From contig OX421967.1 in the NCBI GenBank assembly GCA_949128115.1, positions 1,478,070 through 1,542,069 on the forward strand: a DNA stretch of 64,000 nucleotides, in the 5' to 3' direction. The first letter of the stretch is position 1, and the number at the start of each line of letters is the position of its first letter. The position numbers and the translations under genes are program-made. The stretch comes from Anaspis maculata. Its lineage: Eukaryota; Arthropoda; Insecta; Coleoptera; Scraptiidae. Shown here piece by piece: positions 1 to 11,091 of this stretch. Below the pieces are notes generated by a model that made no database searches, was not told where the DNA came from, and was given only the letters and a program-made list of their open reading frames with translations.

Positions 1-1335
1 GGCCAAACCGAAATCGGCAGGTGGTCGTATAGGGGCACACAAAGGTATCCATTCCTGGACATTCCGACCATTGCGAGTCGATTAATACCCTTCCCGACTC
101 GACTTGACTCAAATTTTGACCTCAATCCCCATTTATAGTCCTGTCCTATTGTCAGTTAAGATCTCGTGGCATCAAAACCGCAAGAAATTTCGAAGTGCAA
201 GTTGTTTGAATATGTACGGAAAGGGATCAAGATAAGCGGTTTTTGCCGATTTATACGTCGATACGAGTTGTACTTGAAAATATTTGAGCAGAAGACAATC
301 ACAATGTACCTCTTATTGAATACCAACACCAACACACTCTTATCTAGTGTGTCCAAGGCACAAAGATCTCTCCTATGGGTCTTAGTTTGTCCCATGTGAC
401 ACATTTTTGGCAAAAAATGTAGGTAAAGTGTTAGATTTTTTGCACTTATAGCCGTAAAGTCCCTCATTATTAAAATTAAAACTTGTTCCTGAATCGCAAT
501 CAGATTTTTTAGTATCTATAGTAGAACGAATATTATATCTTCGAGAAAAGCATTACAGCTTTAGCGCCTCATGTACATAGTTCTTTCCCAACCTTGGTAT
601 CTTCAAGTGACAAAACGAGTATAATGCAACATGTAGAAATTGGATCACCTACAGGAATTAGAATTGGAAAGGGATTCAAGATAGGTGAGAGTTCTGTTCT
701 TCACCAATGTAATAGATGAAGAAAACAGTGAAAAAGAATGTGGGTGAGCGTCTCGCACAATCGCACAAACCAAACGTGCAAATTTTCAAATAAGTTGCAT
801 CCCATATCGGCGCACAGTCGACTCAGATGCTCTACATCAGTGGGACGCTCTCTCATGCAGAAAATCAAACCTTGCAAGAATTTATTCCTAATCAACATGC
901 AACATTTCTTCTACACTGAAGAAAAGTAACCGAAGTCTGAGGTCTGAGAGGCAGAGAGAAGTCTAACCTCCAAACACCACTGAGAAACAGCAAATACACG
1001 CGATAGAGCGCAGATTCCTCAATCACTGTTATTTCTGGTAATGTAATATGTAACCTGACTTATCTTTTAGCACAAATACAAATTCTGAAACAACTTGCAG
1101 TTGATATGTATGTACATTCGACATTTTTTATGGTTTTTACAGTTCAATACATGCGTGAAATAGGTTTTGCCAGTGGGGTGGGGAGCCTTTTATTTCTTCG
1201 GAAAATGTAGTGATTCTGCTCTCCGGATTACTCACATGTTGGACACACAGAACGTCCAAAAAGTGGTTTTCCCTCGGGTTTTTCACAACCCTTTTCAAAA
1301 TAAATTCTAAATCAGCACTATAATTGAGTATTGAG
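1..1335. other. Non-coding left edge
   Basis: I see no convincing gene here. The short open frames on both strands have no recognisable domain, and none sits between good splice sites. The sequence is AT-rich and largely non-repetitive within this window. Confidence 0.5.
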
Positions 1336-1339
1336 GCCA

Positions 1340-1625
1340 AAATTTAGGTTGGGTAGAGTCGGGGTAGGCTTTAATCGACTTGTCATGGTAGAAATGTCCA
1401 GAATTGATACCTTGCAGGCCACTACAGGACCAAATTCCAACTTTCGAAGTTTGGCTGCCATTTAAAAAAAAAAGTCCCAAATGGCCAAAATATCAGACGG
1501 ATCGAGTCAGGGGTGGCTCAAATCAACTCATTATGTTCAAAATGTTAGGAATTGATACTTTGCGCGCCACTGTACGACCAATCGCCAGTTTTCAAAATTG
1601 GGACGCCATTTTGGAAAAAGGGACC
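1340..1625. repeat. Tandem duplication, about 150 bp, two diverged copies
   Basis: The stretch 1340-1470 is echoed at 1490-1620. Both copies carry the same ordered landmarks: a GAGTCRGGG block, an AGAATTGATACCTTGC or AGGAATTGATACTTTGC block, a GCCACTRYA block and a final CCATTT. Divergence is moderate, so this looks like an old local duplication. Confidence 0.6.
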
Positions 1626-1849
1626 TATATAACGGATTCCGTCAAAATTTTTTTTTGGAACATCGGGCGAAATTTCTTCTTATGGTCCCTAGAAACTATG
1701 TGCCAAGTTTCATAACTCTACTCAAAAGTGCAGTATCCAAAAGCGTACCGACCCCACTATTTCCCTTGGACGGGCCGGGAAAGTAAAAATTTCAAAATTT
1801 GACATTTTAAGAAAAGCTTCCAAGAATTTTAACATTTGTAAAGTTTTGA

Positions 1850-2270
1850 TATTTCTGAAACAGTTGAGTGGTGTATCGTTTTTTACTAAATCGACCACGG
1901 CGAATACGATTCTGGACTTAGTTTTCAAGTCAATCTTTTTTCCTGCAATTTATTTTATTGGCAGCAGAAACTTTCCTGTTGCGATTTACGTTAAAATAAG
2001 TACCAGAATCGTTCTCGCCGTGGCCGATTTAGTAGATAACGGTACCCCGCTCTCTGTTTTGGAAAATGACAAAATCGGACTGAAATGCCGAAATCTGTCA
2101 TTTTAGTGAATAATTCATCATTATTCAGTTTTGAGTAATTTTGACATTTTCGAAACGGGCGGGTGGGGTATCTTTTCCGACTAAATCGAATACGGAGGAC
2201 ACGATTCCGGGACTGGTTTCTGCGCCAGTCGTACCAATTCCAGGCAAAATCTTATGAAAAACTGGAGCAT
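1850..2270. repeat. Family A foldback repeat, left cluster
   Basis: One unit has a left arm near 1870-1912 (TATCGTTTTTTACTAAATCG and onward) and a right arm near 2003-2047 that is its reverse complement. The arms are about 45 bp and the centre about 90 bp. A second left arm lies at 2165-2215. The same family fills 3250-4330 and 62800-64000. It lies just upstream of the broken P/OCA2 exons. Confidence 0.7.
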
Positions 2271-2369
2271 TTCAAGTTATATTGGTTAATGACCATTACA
2301 ATCGAAAAATACCGGTTTTTAGCTAGTTAAAGCGTCGCTCTAGTTGCATGAAACAAATGTTTATGCTTC

Positions 2370-4571
2370 AGACTACCTGATGGGACGAACTGGTCGACAA
2401 CAAAATCTTTGTGATGCTAGAGGGCGCTTTGGTGACGCCCTACTACAGCAACCTGTTGACGTACTGGATGCAGGTCTGGATCCAGCTCCTGGTATTGAAA
2501 GAGCGCCCAAGGTACCGCAACAAAGCCAGAAAAATTAGACCTAATGAAGTGAGTTTTTCCAGTTTCATAAATTTTCTTTCGATTTATTCTTCTACTTCTT
2601 CTCGGCTTGTTTCCTCTTACTTTCTTTTTTTTTACTTTCACATTCTTTCAATAATGACATGTTCTATTTTTCTACCTTTCTTTTGTGTTTATCTTTTTTT
2701 TTCCATTTTGAGATTGTATGTTTGGATTTTGATGACACAAAACGTCTCTGAAGTGTGGTAGAGGTACGTTACTCTCTAGTTTTTGAAAAACTCATCGATG
2801 TCGGTCCAGAGGTCAAGTATAAGAAAATTCTCCACTTGAACGCCATCAGTGTCGACAATTCGACGCAGTGTCTGCTAGAAATGCAGTTCAGCACCAACAT
2901 GAAGACCAACTTTCCAGTTTCCATGGGATACAACCTCAAACCAATCAACACCGATTACGGCATCATCTACTGGTGCTTCTGGGCTTATATTTCGTCATAA
3001 TATTTGAGGTCAGTTACTTTCATTATTTGAGGTCAATGTCTTTTTACAAATATAGAATTCTATACGTAATTAAGAAATCTAGGAGAGTCAATTGTTTCAC
3101 AGCTCATACACAGAACGTTGGCGGCCATGTTGGCTAGCACCATGTCGTTGGCGATCCTGGATGTCATGAATGCACGGCCCACCTTGGCCGAAATCATTTA
3201 CTGGATAGACGTCGAAACGTTACTGCTGCTCTTTTCGATGATGACCTTGTTATGTCTAGTTTTGATACTTTTTTGTAACGAGCAAGTGTGGTGTCGTTTT
3301 CTACTGAAGTGAACATTGCGGTTACGATTCCAGGTTTACTTTTGACGTTATTCATATATCCTCCAAGGTAATGGGAGCAGAACATTTTTGTTACGAGCCA
3401 CACAAAAATAAATGCCAGAATCGTGCTCACCAAGGTCGATTTACTAAAAAAACAATATCCCGCTTGCCATTTACAAAAATGTCAAAATTTGACGTTTTCA
3501 AAAAATTGACGTCATGACATCATTTCGACTTGTTCGATAGCACACTGCTGCGGGCTTCACATTGCGACAAAATAAGTTCCAGAATCGCGCTCACCGAGGT
3601 CGATTCTGTAAGAAACGATGTGCCGCTTGCAATTTTCGAAAATGTCAGAATTTGACGTTTTCGAAAAACTGGGATAGTCCATGTCAAGTTTTGACACTTT
3701 TTTGTGAGGAGCAAGTGTGGTGTCGTTTTCGACTAAAGTGAACATTGCGATTACGATATCAGGCTTAGTTTTGACGTTAGTCACATATCCTTCAAGGTAA
3801 TGGGAGCAGAACATTTCTACTATGAGCCACGCAAAAATAAATGTCAGAATCGTGCTCACCGAGGTTAATTTAGTAGGAACTAACACCCCCCTTGTCATTT
3901 TCAAAAATGTCAAAACTTGACGTTTTCGAAAAATTATTTTCAAAATTTTACTTTTTTGTAACGAGCAAGTGGGGTGTCGTTTTCTATCAAACCGAACATT
4001 GCGATTACGATTCCAGGCTTAGTTTTGACGTTAGTAATATTTTCTCCAGCTTTCCGGTAGCAGTGCTCTTCTACTATGAGCCACGCAAAAATAAGTGCCA
4101 GTATCTTGTTGGCTGTGATCGTTAAGTGAGAAACGATACCTTGCTTGCCATTTCCAAAAATGTTAAAATTTGACGTTTTAGGAAAACTGGGACAGTCATG
4201 TTAAAATTTGACATTTCCGAAAGGAGCAAGTAGGGTATCGTTTCCTATTAAGTCGAATATTGCGAACACGATTCCGGACTTCGTTTTCATGTTAGTGGTA
4301 CCAAATTCTCATAACTCATAAAACACATGTGTTTCGACTTCTTAATGTTTTCATAATAGCTCTATAACGATTCCGTTCAAATTCCATTATCACTGATTAG
4401 GCTCTGCACAAAATGTCTTGACTTGATCTAAAAAATAATGTAACAATTACTGTCATGAATGCACGGCCTACCTACCGCGTGGTTACTTGGCTTCTCTTTT
4501 CGATGATGACCTTGGTTTCCGTCTTGGGCGAAACGGAGAGTTTAGATTACATGTTAGTTTTTGCCTACAAG
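2370..4571 (+). pseudogene. P/OCA2 (hoepel) permease, broken middle exons
   Basis: Three exon-like blocks match the middle of the P protein family (melanosomal or endosomal 12-TM permeases of the ArsB/NhaD ion-transporter superfamily). Block 1 ends at 2547 with a GTGAGT donor. Block 2 (2764-3008) ends in an IIFE motif before GTCAGT. Block 3 (3103-3249) reads IHRTLAAML, then ARPTLAEIIYWIDVETL and FSMMTL, which is the family's signature region. The gene looks dead: block 1 has an in-frame TGA at its 5' end if the acceptor at 2376 is used; block 2 needs a frame change near 2970 (IIY, then VLLGLYFVIIFE); block 3 stops after MMTL where family A repeats begin. A second partial copy of block 3 (4453-4571) lacks the WIDVET part but continues into LGETESLDYM and AYK before a GT donor. 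The N-terminal and C-terminal exons are not in this window. An assembly error or intact alternative exons are less likely. Confidence 0.7.
3250..4440. repeat. Family A foldback repeats splitting a P/OCA2 exon
   Basis: Several diverged units occur in a row, with arms near 3290-3330 and 3410-3450, 3717-3765 and 3845-3890, 3965-4015 and 4090-4135, and a further left arm at 4225-4275. Each pairs a GTATCGTTTTCTACTAAA-type arm with a reverse-complement TTTAGTAGRAACRATACC-type arm. The block sits exactly between the two partial copies of the permease exon. Confidence 0.7.
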
Positions 4572-4579
4572 GTTTGTAC

Positions 4580-4745
4580 CCACCGCTGTTCAACACCTCT
4601 TGCTGACATGTCAAGGGAGTCATTTCCTGACCCTCACCTCGAAAATCTAGGGGTAAATGATAATTTCAAGGTTTGAATCTCTTTACTATTTTCCCCCGAT
4701 CTCTGGACATGTCAGCAACAACGTTGTTGAACTGTTGAAAGAAAC
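4580..4745. repeat. Short foldback sequence
   Basis: The block GTTCAACACCTCTTGCTGAC at 4588 is matched in inverted orientation by a GCAACAACGTTGTTGAAC block ending near 4735. Both arms include GACATGTC, and the loop is about 80 bp. It lies between the broken permease exon and the large palindrome. Confidence 0.5.
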
Positions 4746-4802
4746 AAGTCAACTTCGGGAACACTCTGCATAATTTTTCAAAAACCTGTCGGTCCATTGA
4801 AA

Positions 4803-6299
4803 TAAAGTGCTCGCCAATTGAAATGGTCCACTCGAAAAATTTAGTCACATTTAAAGTGACACAACTCTTGAATGACTAAACTATTTTGAATCTTTTTATG
4901 TTTTCTGATTAGCGCACGGATTGGATTACAACATGTTGTGGGCCGTTTTTGGTATAGGTGTTTCGTATCAATTATACAGGGCGCTCAATCAGGTACTGCA
5001 AAAATGGAAAAGTTTGAACTGGTCCTATTTCACAAAAAATGGTTTTTGGTTTGTTTTTGGTTTTTTCCAAGTGTTTTAGGTAAGATGTTGTTCCTATACC
5101 TTGAGGTAGTTTTCAAAATTTTGAGTCTAGCTCCTCCAATTACACAGTGATCTCAAAAATGCAACTTTCTGGTCTGGCATTTATATCTATTTCAATTGTT
5201 GGTCGATTTTGAAAAATAAGGACTCTTCTTGAAGCTTAAGACTCAGATGAGAAGGTTCGAGGATCGGAACTGACTGAAGACAAAATTTTTGAAAAAGCGA
5301 ATGAATCAAAAGTGACCTAAATATGAAGCACCCTAGAAATCAGGTTCAGGGAAACAACTAAATGAAAATCAACTTGCCTTCAAACAGACTTTTATTTCCG
5401 AACATTTTGAGGTATTTTCCGATTTGAGGTGATGGAAACTGTCGATGCGAAACCCATTTTACAAATTCACTTTTCAGAAGATAATACCGGACCTTCCTCG
5501 ACTGAAAATGCACGTAACCTAGGTTACCTTCTTATTGTCGAATGTTTCCTTCACATTTAAAGAAATAGGCACTAGTTCTGATCTTCGTAACCCAGGTTTC
5601 GTCTATTTTTAGGTGAAAAACGTCCAGTATTCTTCGTTCCCAGCATCCATTTCTGATTTGGATTCATTGTCACAATTTTCGCCCCATACAAATGGGAAAC
5701 ACCTTGAAATGTTCTGAAAGGATGGTTTGTTTGAAGACAAGTTGTTATTTGTTTAATACCTTCCCTAAACCGGATCTCTAGCAAGTTTGTCATTTAAGTC
5801 ACTTTTGATTCAATCCCTTTTCCAGAATTTTCATCTAAAGTCAATTCTGATTTTTGATCCTTCTGACCTGAGCTTTTAGCTTCAACAAGAGCCCTCATTT
5901 TCCAAAATCGGCCAACAACGAATAAAGTTATTACTGCAAAACTAAAAGGTTACATTTTTGAGATCACCCTGTAATCAAAGCAGATAGGCAAAAAAATTTA
6001 AAAGCGATTCGAGTTATGGTTATAACAACTCTTCTGGAACACTTGAAGAAAACCAAAAACTATTTTTTGTGAAATGGAACCTGTTCAAACTTTTCTATTT
6101 TTGCGGTACCTGATTGAGGGCCCTGTATAATTGATACGAAACACTTGTACCAAAAGTAGTCCATAACATGTTGTAGTCCAATACGTTAGCTTATTAGAAA
6201 ACAAAAAACAATCCAAAATAGTTTATTTATTCAAAAGTTATGACACTTTGAATGTGACTGTATTTTTTGGGTGGACCATTTCAATTGGCGAGCACTTTA
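4803..6299. mobile_element. 1.5 kb near-complete palindrome (foldback element or large MITE)
   Basis: The two halves, about 4803-5530 and 5585-6299, are reverse complements along almost their whole length, with a centre near 5555. The outer ends read TAAAGTGCTCGCCAATTG on the left and CAATTGGCGAGCACTTTA on the right. That fits a TA target duplication around inverted ends beginning AAGTGCTCGCC. Matching inner landmarks include the ACAACATGTT blocks at 4930 and 6167, and blocks reading TCAAAAGTGACYTAAAT in the same sense at about 5305 and 5790. No transposase frame was found. The arms differ by scattered substitutions and small indels, so the element is not recent. Confidence 0.8.
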
Positions 6300-6540
6300 G
6301 TCACAAAGCGGTTTTCTTATTAGCAAAATATTGATATCACCAGAAACTTCCACCACCAAAGGTCAGCATTTTGAAATACCTTTCCAACAAAGTGTGACTT
6401 GAGGCAATTGTCAGAATTTCAAAATTTAGCATTTGAAAAATGTCAAAATTTCTTGACCCGATCCCTATGCCGAACCCCATCGAGTGACACCTCTAACTGA
6501 ACGTCTTGTCAAGCTCTATTCAACCGCACATATAATTAAG
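6300..6540 (-). repeat. Family B foldback repeat, inverted copy
   Basis: This is a reverse-complement copy of the units at 9290-10500. It carries ATCGAGTGACACCTCTAACT followed by GTCTTGTCAAGCTCTATTCA near 6479-6525, and the GAAACTTCCACCACC block near 6350. With the direct copies downstream, the family brackets the intronless gene at 6768-9161 in opposite orientations. Confidence 0.65.
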
Positions 6541-6767
6541 GCAAAATTCGATCATGCCGGTTACAAAATCGAAAAATCTTGTTTTATTCTTTGAAAATAG
6601 ATATGTCTTGAAATTGATCTGTCTAACAAATCACTTGATGAAGCAACCTTTTGAAAACTAGAATGAAACTACTGTTACTAATCATAAAAAACTGTATTAT
6701 CATACAAGAAAAATTGGATGTAGGTGGTACCTATTTACAATACAAAACATGAATTTTCACAGTCGCG

Positions 6768-9161
6768 TTACTGCTCGTCTCCTATGTTCTCCAGGTCACT
6801 CCCGTATAGATTTTCGTCTTCGTTGATGTTGTCGAACGAGTTGTCGCTGAGTTCGCCGTAAAGATATTTCGAGTCGGTGTCGCTACCCTCGTCGTACAGG
6901 GCTTCGATCGGCGAAGGGCAGTTGCGATCGGGGTAGGGCTCCGCGTCCACGTCCGGCACTTCTACGTTCAAACCCGGCACCGTCCGCGACGACAGATCCA
7001 CCGCCTCTGCCGTAGACGCCTCTGGCGGGGAGGCGCTGCCCAGGGGCATCAGCAAGCTCGGCGGCCAGCCCTGAGGCATCGCTTCGTCCGCAGACGGAGG
7101 GCTCGGCGGTGCCGTCACGGCCTTCATGCGAGCGGCCAGTTCGTGAATCGGCAGGACTTGCTTTCCGAACTGCTCGGGGTCGCAGGCGTCGTTGCCGTTC
7201 GGGTCGTGGTTCGGAATGCTTAGCGCCGCGATTTGCGCGTTGATTTGCTGCCTCATCATCTTGAATTTCTCGGGGACGAAGGTGATCCGATCCCTGGTCC
7301 CCCGAGCCGCTCTGCCGCGGCCCGGGCCGACTCCTCGGACCGGTTTCCTATCCATGACTGATGGGTCAAAGTCGGGCGGCAGGTTGAAGACTTCCCCAAA
7401 CATATCATTGAAAGCCGGGAGAGGAGGAATGAGGGGCGAAGGATTCGGTTGCGGCGGGGGGTTGGGGGGCGTCCACGGAACGCAAGACGCAGCGGACGTC
7501 AAGAGCTGATCTTTCTGCGATTGTCGCTCTCTTTCCCAGTCGGTGAAGCGCTGCGCTTCCGGGTTCAGGACTAGCGCAATTCCGGCTTCTCGAACCATGC
7601 TTCGGATCTTCTCCCGAATTCTTCGTTTCTTCTCGACCGGGTCGTGAATCGCGTCGATTTCCTCCTCCACGTCGATTTGTTCTTCCATTACACATTCTAC
7701 CATGCCTAGTGCTGCCTCGTATTGTACTGCCATGCCTTCTTCTTCTTGTGCTTCCATGCCTTCCTCTTCTTGTGCTTCCATGCCTTCTTCTCCTTGTCCT
7801 TCCATGCCTGCTTCTTCTTGTGCTTCCATGCCTTCCTCTTCTTGTGCCTCCATGCTTTCTTCTTCCGTGACTTGTTCTTCCTTGCTTAGCTCTCCCGTGC
7901 TTTGCCCCGTCTTGGGTAGCATTGTGACGGTTACATCTCCCCGGCTCATCATTTCTGAGAAGTATGATTCTACGAAGCTTCGCTCTGTGCTCCATCTTGC
8001 GCCATCTTGCTCTCTGTCTTCCAGCGCCCTCCCTTGTTCCGCCCGTTTCCTGGCCTCCTGTCTTCTCGCCGCGTCTCCTTTTTTCACGCGTCTCTGATGT
8101 CCCCGTTGCTCTTCACCCGCATCCTCTTTCGGTTTTTCAACTCCCGCATCCTCTTTCGGTTCTTCATCTCCCGCATCCTCTTTCGGCTCTTCATCTCCCG
8201 CACCCTCTTTCGGTTCTTCATCTCCCGCATCCTCTTTCGGTTCTTCATCTCCCGCATCCTCTTCCGGTTCTTCATCTCCCGAACCTTCTTCCTGTTTTTC
8301 TTCTTCGCTCCCACTTTCTTTGTTCATTGCCTCGTTTTCCATGGCCTCGAGTTGCATCCTGGCCAACCTTATCAGAGTATTCAGTTCTTCTTCCCTTTCT
8401 ATCGCTTCTCGCTTTCTTTTTATCTCTTCTCGCCTATCCGATTCGATTAGTTTCATTTTCGTTACGAGCGTTCTTCTCTTCATCTTTCGAAATCGCCTCT
8501 GGTTTTCGGTGCGGTTGAAGTCCAATCTTACAAAATTAGGCGGCAGCAAAACCGTTTCCATTTCCAGCAATTCTTCCTGGTCGTACCAGCACGTTTCTTC
8601 GACAGTTTCTTCTCTAATCTCCCAAAGGTTGACTCCCCCGTCTTCGCTCAGTTCCACTCCTTCGTCTCGTCCTTGTTGCTCTTGCATTCGTTCCTTATTC
8701 TCGTTTTCTTCTTCTTTTCGCCGCCGTTCTTGTTCTTTGGCTCGTTCTTCTCTGCGGTTGAATTCTTCGTTGAATTCAGCGTTGGTGTTCCATTTCCGCC
8801 AGTGGTACAGCTCTTGATAAGCCCGTTCCAGCATCTGCTTGATGTCGTCCTTCGCTTTCTTCTTGAACACGGTGTTGCGCTCCCAAGGGGTGAGCAAGCG
8901 CATGCTTTCGAGAACGGCATGGTAGGCAGAATATGCTTCCAAATTGTGGTAATAAATTTCGTGTTTGGTCAAGTGACAGGGACAGTCGCAGTTGTAAGAA
9001 TTGCACTTCTTGTCCCGGCCCCTGTCCATGTCTTCTTCGTAAGGAATCAACTTGTTCTTCGACGAGTCTCTCTTTGCTGTTCTGCGGCCCTTGCGTCTGG
9101 CATCCCTCAGTATCTGGTATAGTCTGTCCATGTCTGTAATCGAATCAGAGCAACATTGCAT
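6768..9161 (-). CDS. Acidic intronless protein with CX4CXCXCH motif, function unknown
   Basis: An uninterrupted 797-residue frame; I do not recognise the family. Visible order: a basic N-terminus (residues 18-38); a cysteine cluster C53, C58, C60, C62, H63; a helix-rich segment with a charged coiled-coil look (about 65-280); tandem acidic 9-residue repeats of the type EEPKEDAGD (about 291-353); a second acidic repeat of the type EEGMEAQEE (about 433-481); a proline-rich stretch near 574-600; a GRGRAARG patch; and an acidic tail rich in S, D and E. Start: the first ATG is used; M11 is also possible. The CX4CXCXCH spacing is identical to that in the minus-strand gene at 11092-11923. Metal binding or chromatin association would be guesses. 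The long intact frame is the evidence that it is coding. The gene lies between inverted copies of family B repeats. Confidence 0.75.
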   Translation of the reverse strand: MQCCSDSITDMDRLYQILRDARRKGRRTAKRDSSKNKLIPYEEDMDRGRDKKCNSYNCDCPCHLTKHEIYYHNLEAYSAYHAVLESMRLLTPWERNTVFKKKAKDDIKQMLERAYQELYHWRKWNTNAEFNEEFNRREERAKEQERRRKEEENENKERMQEQQGRDEGVELSEDGGVNLWEIREETVEETCWYDQEELLEMETVLLPPNFVRLDFNRTENQRRFRKMKRRTLVTKMKLIESDRREEIKRKREAIEREEELNTLIRLARMQLEAMENEAMNKESGSEEEKQEEGSGDEEPEEDAGDEEPKEDAGDEEPKEGAGDEEPKEDAGDEEPKEDAGVEKPKEDAGEEQRGHQRRVKKGDAARRQEARKRAEQGRALEDREQDGARWSTERSFVESYFSEMMSRGDVTVTMLPKTGQSTGELSKEEQVTEEESMEAQEEEGMEAQEEAGMEGQGEEGMEAQEEEGMEAQEEEGMAVQYEAALGMVECVMEEQIDVEEEIDAIHDPVEKKRRIREKIRSMVREAGIALVLNPEAQRFTDWERERQSQKDQLLTSAASCVPWTPPNPPPQPNPSPLIPPLPAFNDMFGEVFNLPPDFDPSVMDRKPVRGVGPGRGRAARGTRDRITFVPEKFKMMRQQINAQIAALSIPNHDPNGNDACDPEQFGKQVLPIHELAARMKAVTAPPSPPSADEAMPQGWPPSLLMPLGSASPPEASTAEAVDLSSRTVPGLNVEVPDVDAEPYPDRNCPSPIEALYDEGSDTDSKYLYGELSDNSFDNINEDENLYGSDLENIGDEQ
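7715..7865 (-). repeat. In-frame 27-bp coding repeat (EEGMEAQEE-type)
   Basis: About five tandem copies of a second, unrelated 27-bp unit in the same protein. The plus-strand image is a TTCCATGCCTTCTTCTTCTT-like pattern. Frame is conserved across copies. Confidence 0.75.
8105..8290 (-). repeat. In-frame 27-bp coding repeat (EEPKEDAGD-type)
   Basis: Six to seven tandem copies of a 27-bp unit encode a 9-residue acidic repeat inside the 797-residue protein. All units keep frame, which argues that the frame is translated. Copy number is likely to vary between individuals. Confidence 0.8.
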
Positions 9162-9289
9162 TATTTACATTGTATTTTGACATGCTGTTCGCTGATTATG
9201 GAATCTTTCTAGAATTTGATAAAATATTTCTGATTTGCTAAGAAAATAGATTTTAGGGAATCTCAGTGGGTGGAAGTACTGGATTTTTG

Positions 9290-10500
9290 AAAATAATATA
9301 AGTGAGTGGATAGAGCTTGACAAGACGTTTCATTGAAGGTGTCACTCGATGGGCTTCAATTCAAGAAAATTTTGACGCTTGTCAAATGTCAAATCAAGTT
9401 TTGACAACTGTATCGAGTGACATCTCGTTGTAAAGGTGTTTCAAAACGCTGTTCTTTGTCGGTGAAAGTTTTCAGCAATTTTCTTGTTTCGCGCAGGATT
9501 CACTGAGAAAACAGCTTTTAGGCTTTTCGAAAAATGATATGTGCAGGTGAATTGAGCTTGACACGACCTTTAATTAGAGGTATCACTCGATGACGTTTGG
9601 TTTAAGAAAACTTTGACGTTTGTCAAATGTCAAATTATCAAGTCTTGACAACTGTATCGAGTGACATCTCGTTGAAAAAGTATTTCAAAATGCTATTCGT
9701 CGGCGGTGGAAGTTTCCAGCAATTTTCTTGTTTCGCGCAAGATTTACTAAGGAAACAGCTTTCAAGCCGTTTCAGTAGGTGGAGCGACCGACTTTTCGAA
9801 AAATGATATATGCAGGTGAATTGAGCTTGACAAGACGTTTTATTTGAGGTGTCACTCGATGATGTTTGGTTAGAGAAAATTTTGACGTTTGTCGAATGTC
9901 AAATTATCAAGTTTTGACAACTGTATCGAGTGACATCTCGTTGTAAAGGTATTTCAAAATGCTATTCGTTGACGGTGGAAGTTTTCAGAAATGTTCATGT
10001 TTTGAGCAGGATTCACTAAGAAAACAGCTTTCAAGCCGTTTCAGTAGGTGAAGCGACCGCCTTTACGAAAAATAATATGTGCAAGTGAATTGAGCTTGAC
10101 AAGACCTTTAATTCGAGGTGTCACTCGATGATGTTTGGTTGAAGAAAATTTTGAGGTCTGTCAAATGTCAAATGATCAAGTTTTGACAACTGTATCGAGT
10201 GACATCTCGTTGTGAAGGTATTTAAAAGCGCTATTCGTCAGCGGTGGCAGTTTCCAGCAATCTTCTTGTTTCGGCAAGATTTTACGAAAAAAACAGCTTT
10301 TATGCCTTTCAATAGGTGCGGCGACTGACTTTTCAAAAATTAACAAATACAAGCAAATTAAGCTTTACAAGACGTTTAATTAGAGGTATCACTCGATGAT
10401 CTTTGGTTCTAAAAAAATGACGTTTGTCAAATGTCAAATTATCAAGTTTTGGCAACTGTATCGAGTGACATCTCGTTTCAAAGGTATTTTGACAGACTAT
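9290..10500 (+). repeat. Family B tandem foldback repeats, five units
   Basis: Units of about 235-270 bp each contain GTGTCACTCGATG and, about 90 bp later, its inverted match CATCGAGTGACAT-like (CTGTATCGAGTGACATCTCG). The second motif starts near 9408, 9652, 9922, 10190 and 10456. Each unit can fold on itself. No coding capacity was seen. Confidence 0.8.
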
Positions 10501-11090
10501 ACATTGGTGACAAAAATGACCAATAATTTCAATTTCCGATTCAACCAACTTCAATTATTTTCAAGTTTAGGTATAACCGGCATTAGGGGTTGTGATTTGA
10601 AATGAATGGTTAATAAAAATGTGGAATACAGAAACGTAAAATAGTTCTTGAATATTTAAACTCACCGTATTATAGAGATTTGAATGTGTTGAAGTTCACA
10701 AATGTGCAGTTTTGATGCTTGGAAACTAGTCAGTTTTGGAGTTGTTTCTTTTTTATCTTCAAAAGAAAAAAGTTCATTTTCAATCTGTCACAAGGGACAC
10801 TTTTCCGGGTAGGTATAGCTACCCATCTGCCAACTTATTGCAGTAAAAGTAAAACTTACTGGGAATGAAACGTATAAAGTCACAACATTAGACTGAACAC
10901 AACACAAAGAAATTAAACAAAAAAGATGCTACAAGAGGATTAGTAAAAACAAAACTATTCTTATCGTAACGATAGGTACGTCCAAAATTATCAATTTATT
11001 ATTATTGTAGCGTACATACATAATAATTGAATTATGGTAGGTAGGTATAATTAGGGTTAGATGTGGAAGGCACAATGTACCTATACATGT
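10500..11090. other. AT-rich gap
   Basis: I see no gene or clear repeat. It lies downstream of the minus-strand gene ending at 11092 and probably holds its 3' untranslated region. Confidence 0.4.
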
Positions 11091-11091
11091 G

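Noticed and set aside
7405..8518. Open frames opposite to or overlapping the 797-residue gene (for example 7702-8097 + and 7405-7995 -)
   Set aside because: They are shadows caused by the in-frame 27-bp repeats and GC-rich composition of the real gene. They have no domains.
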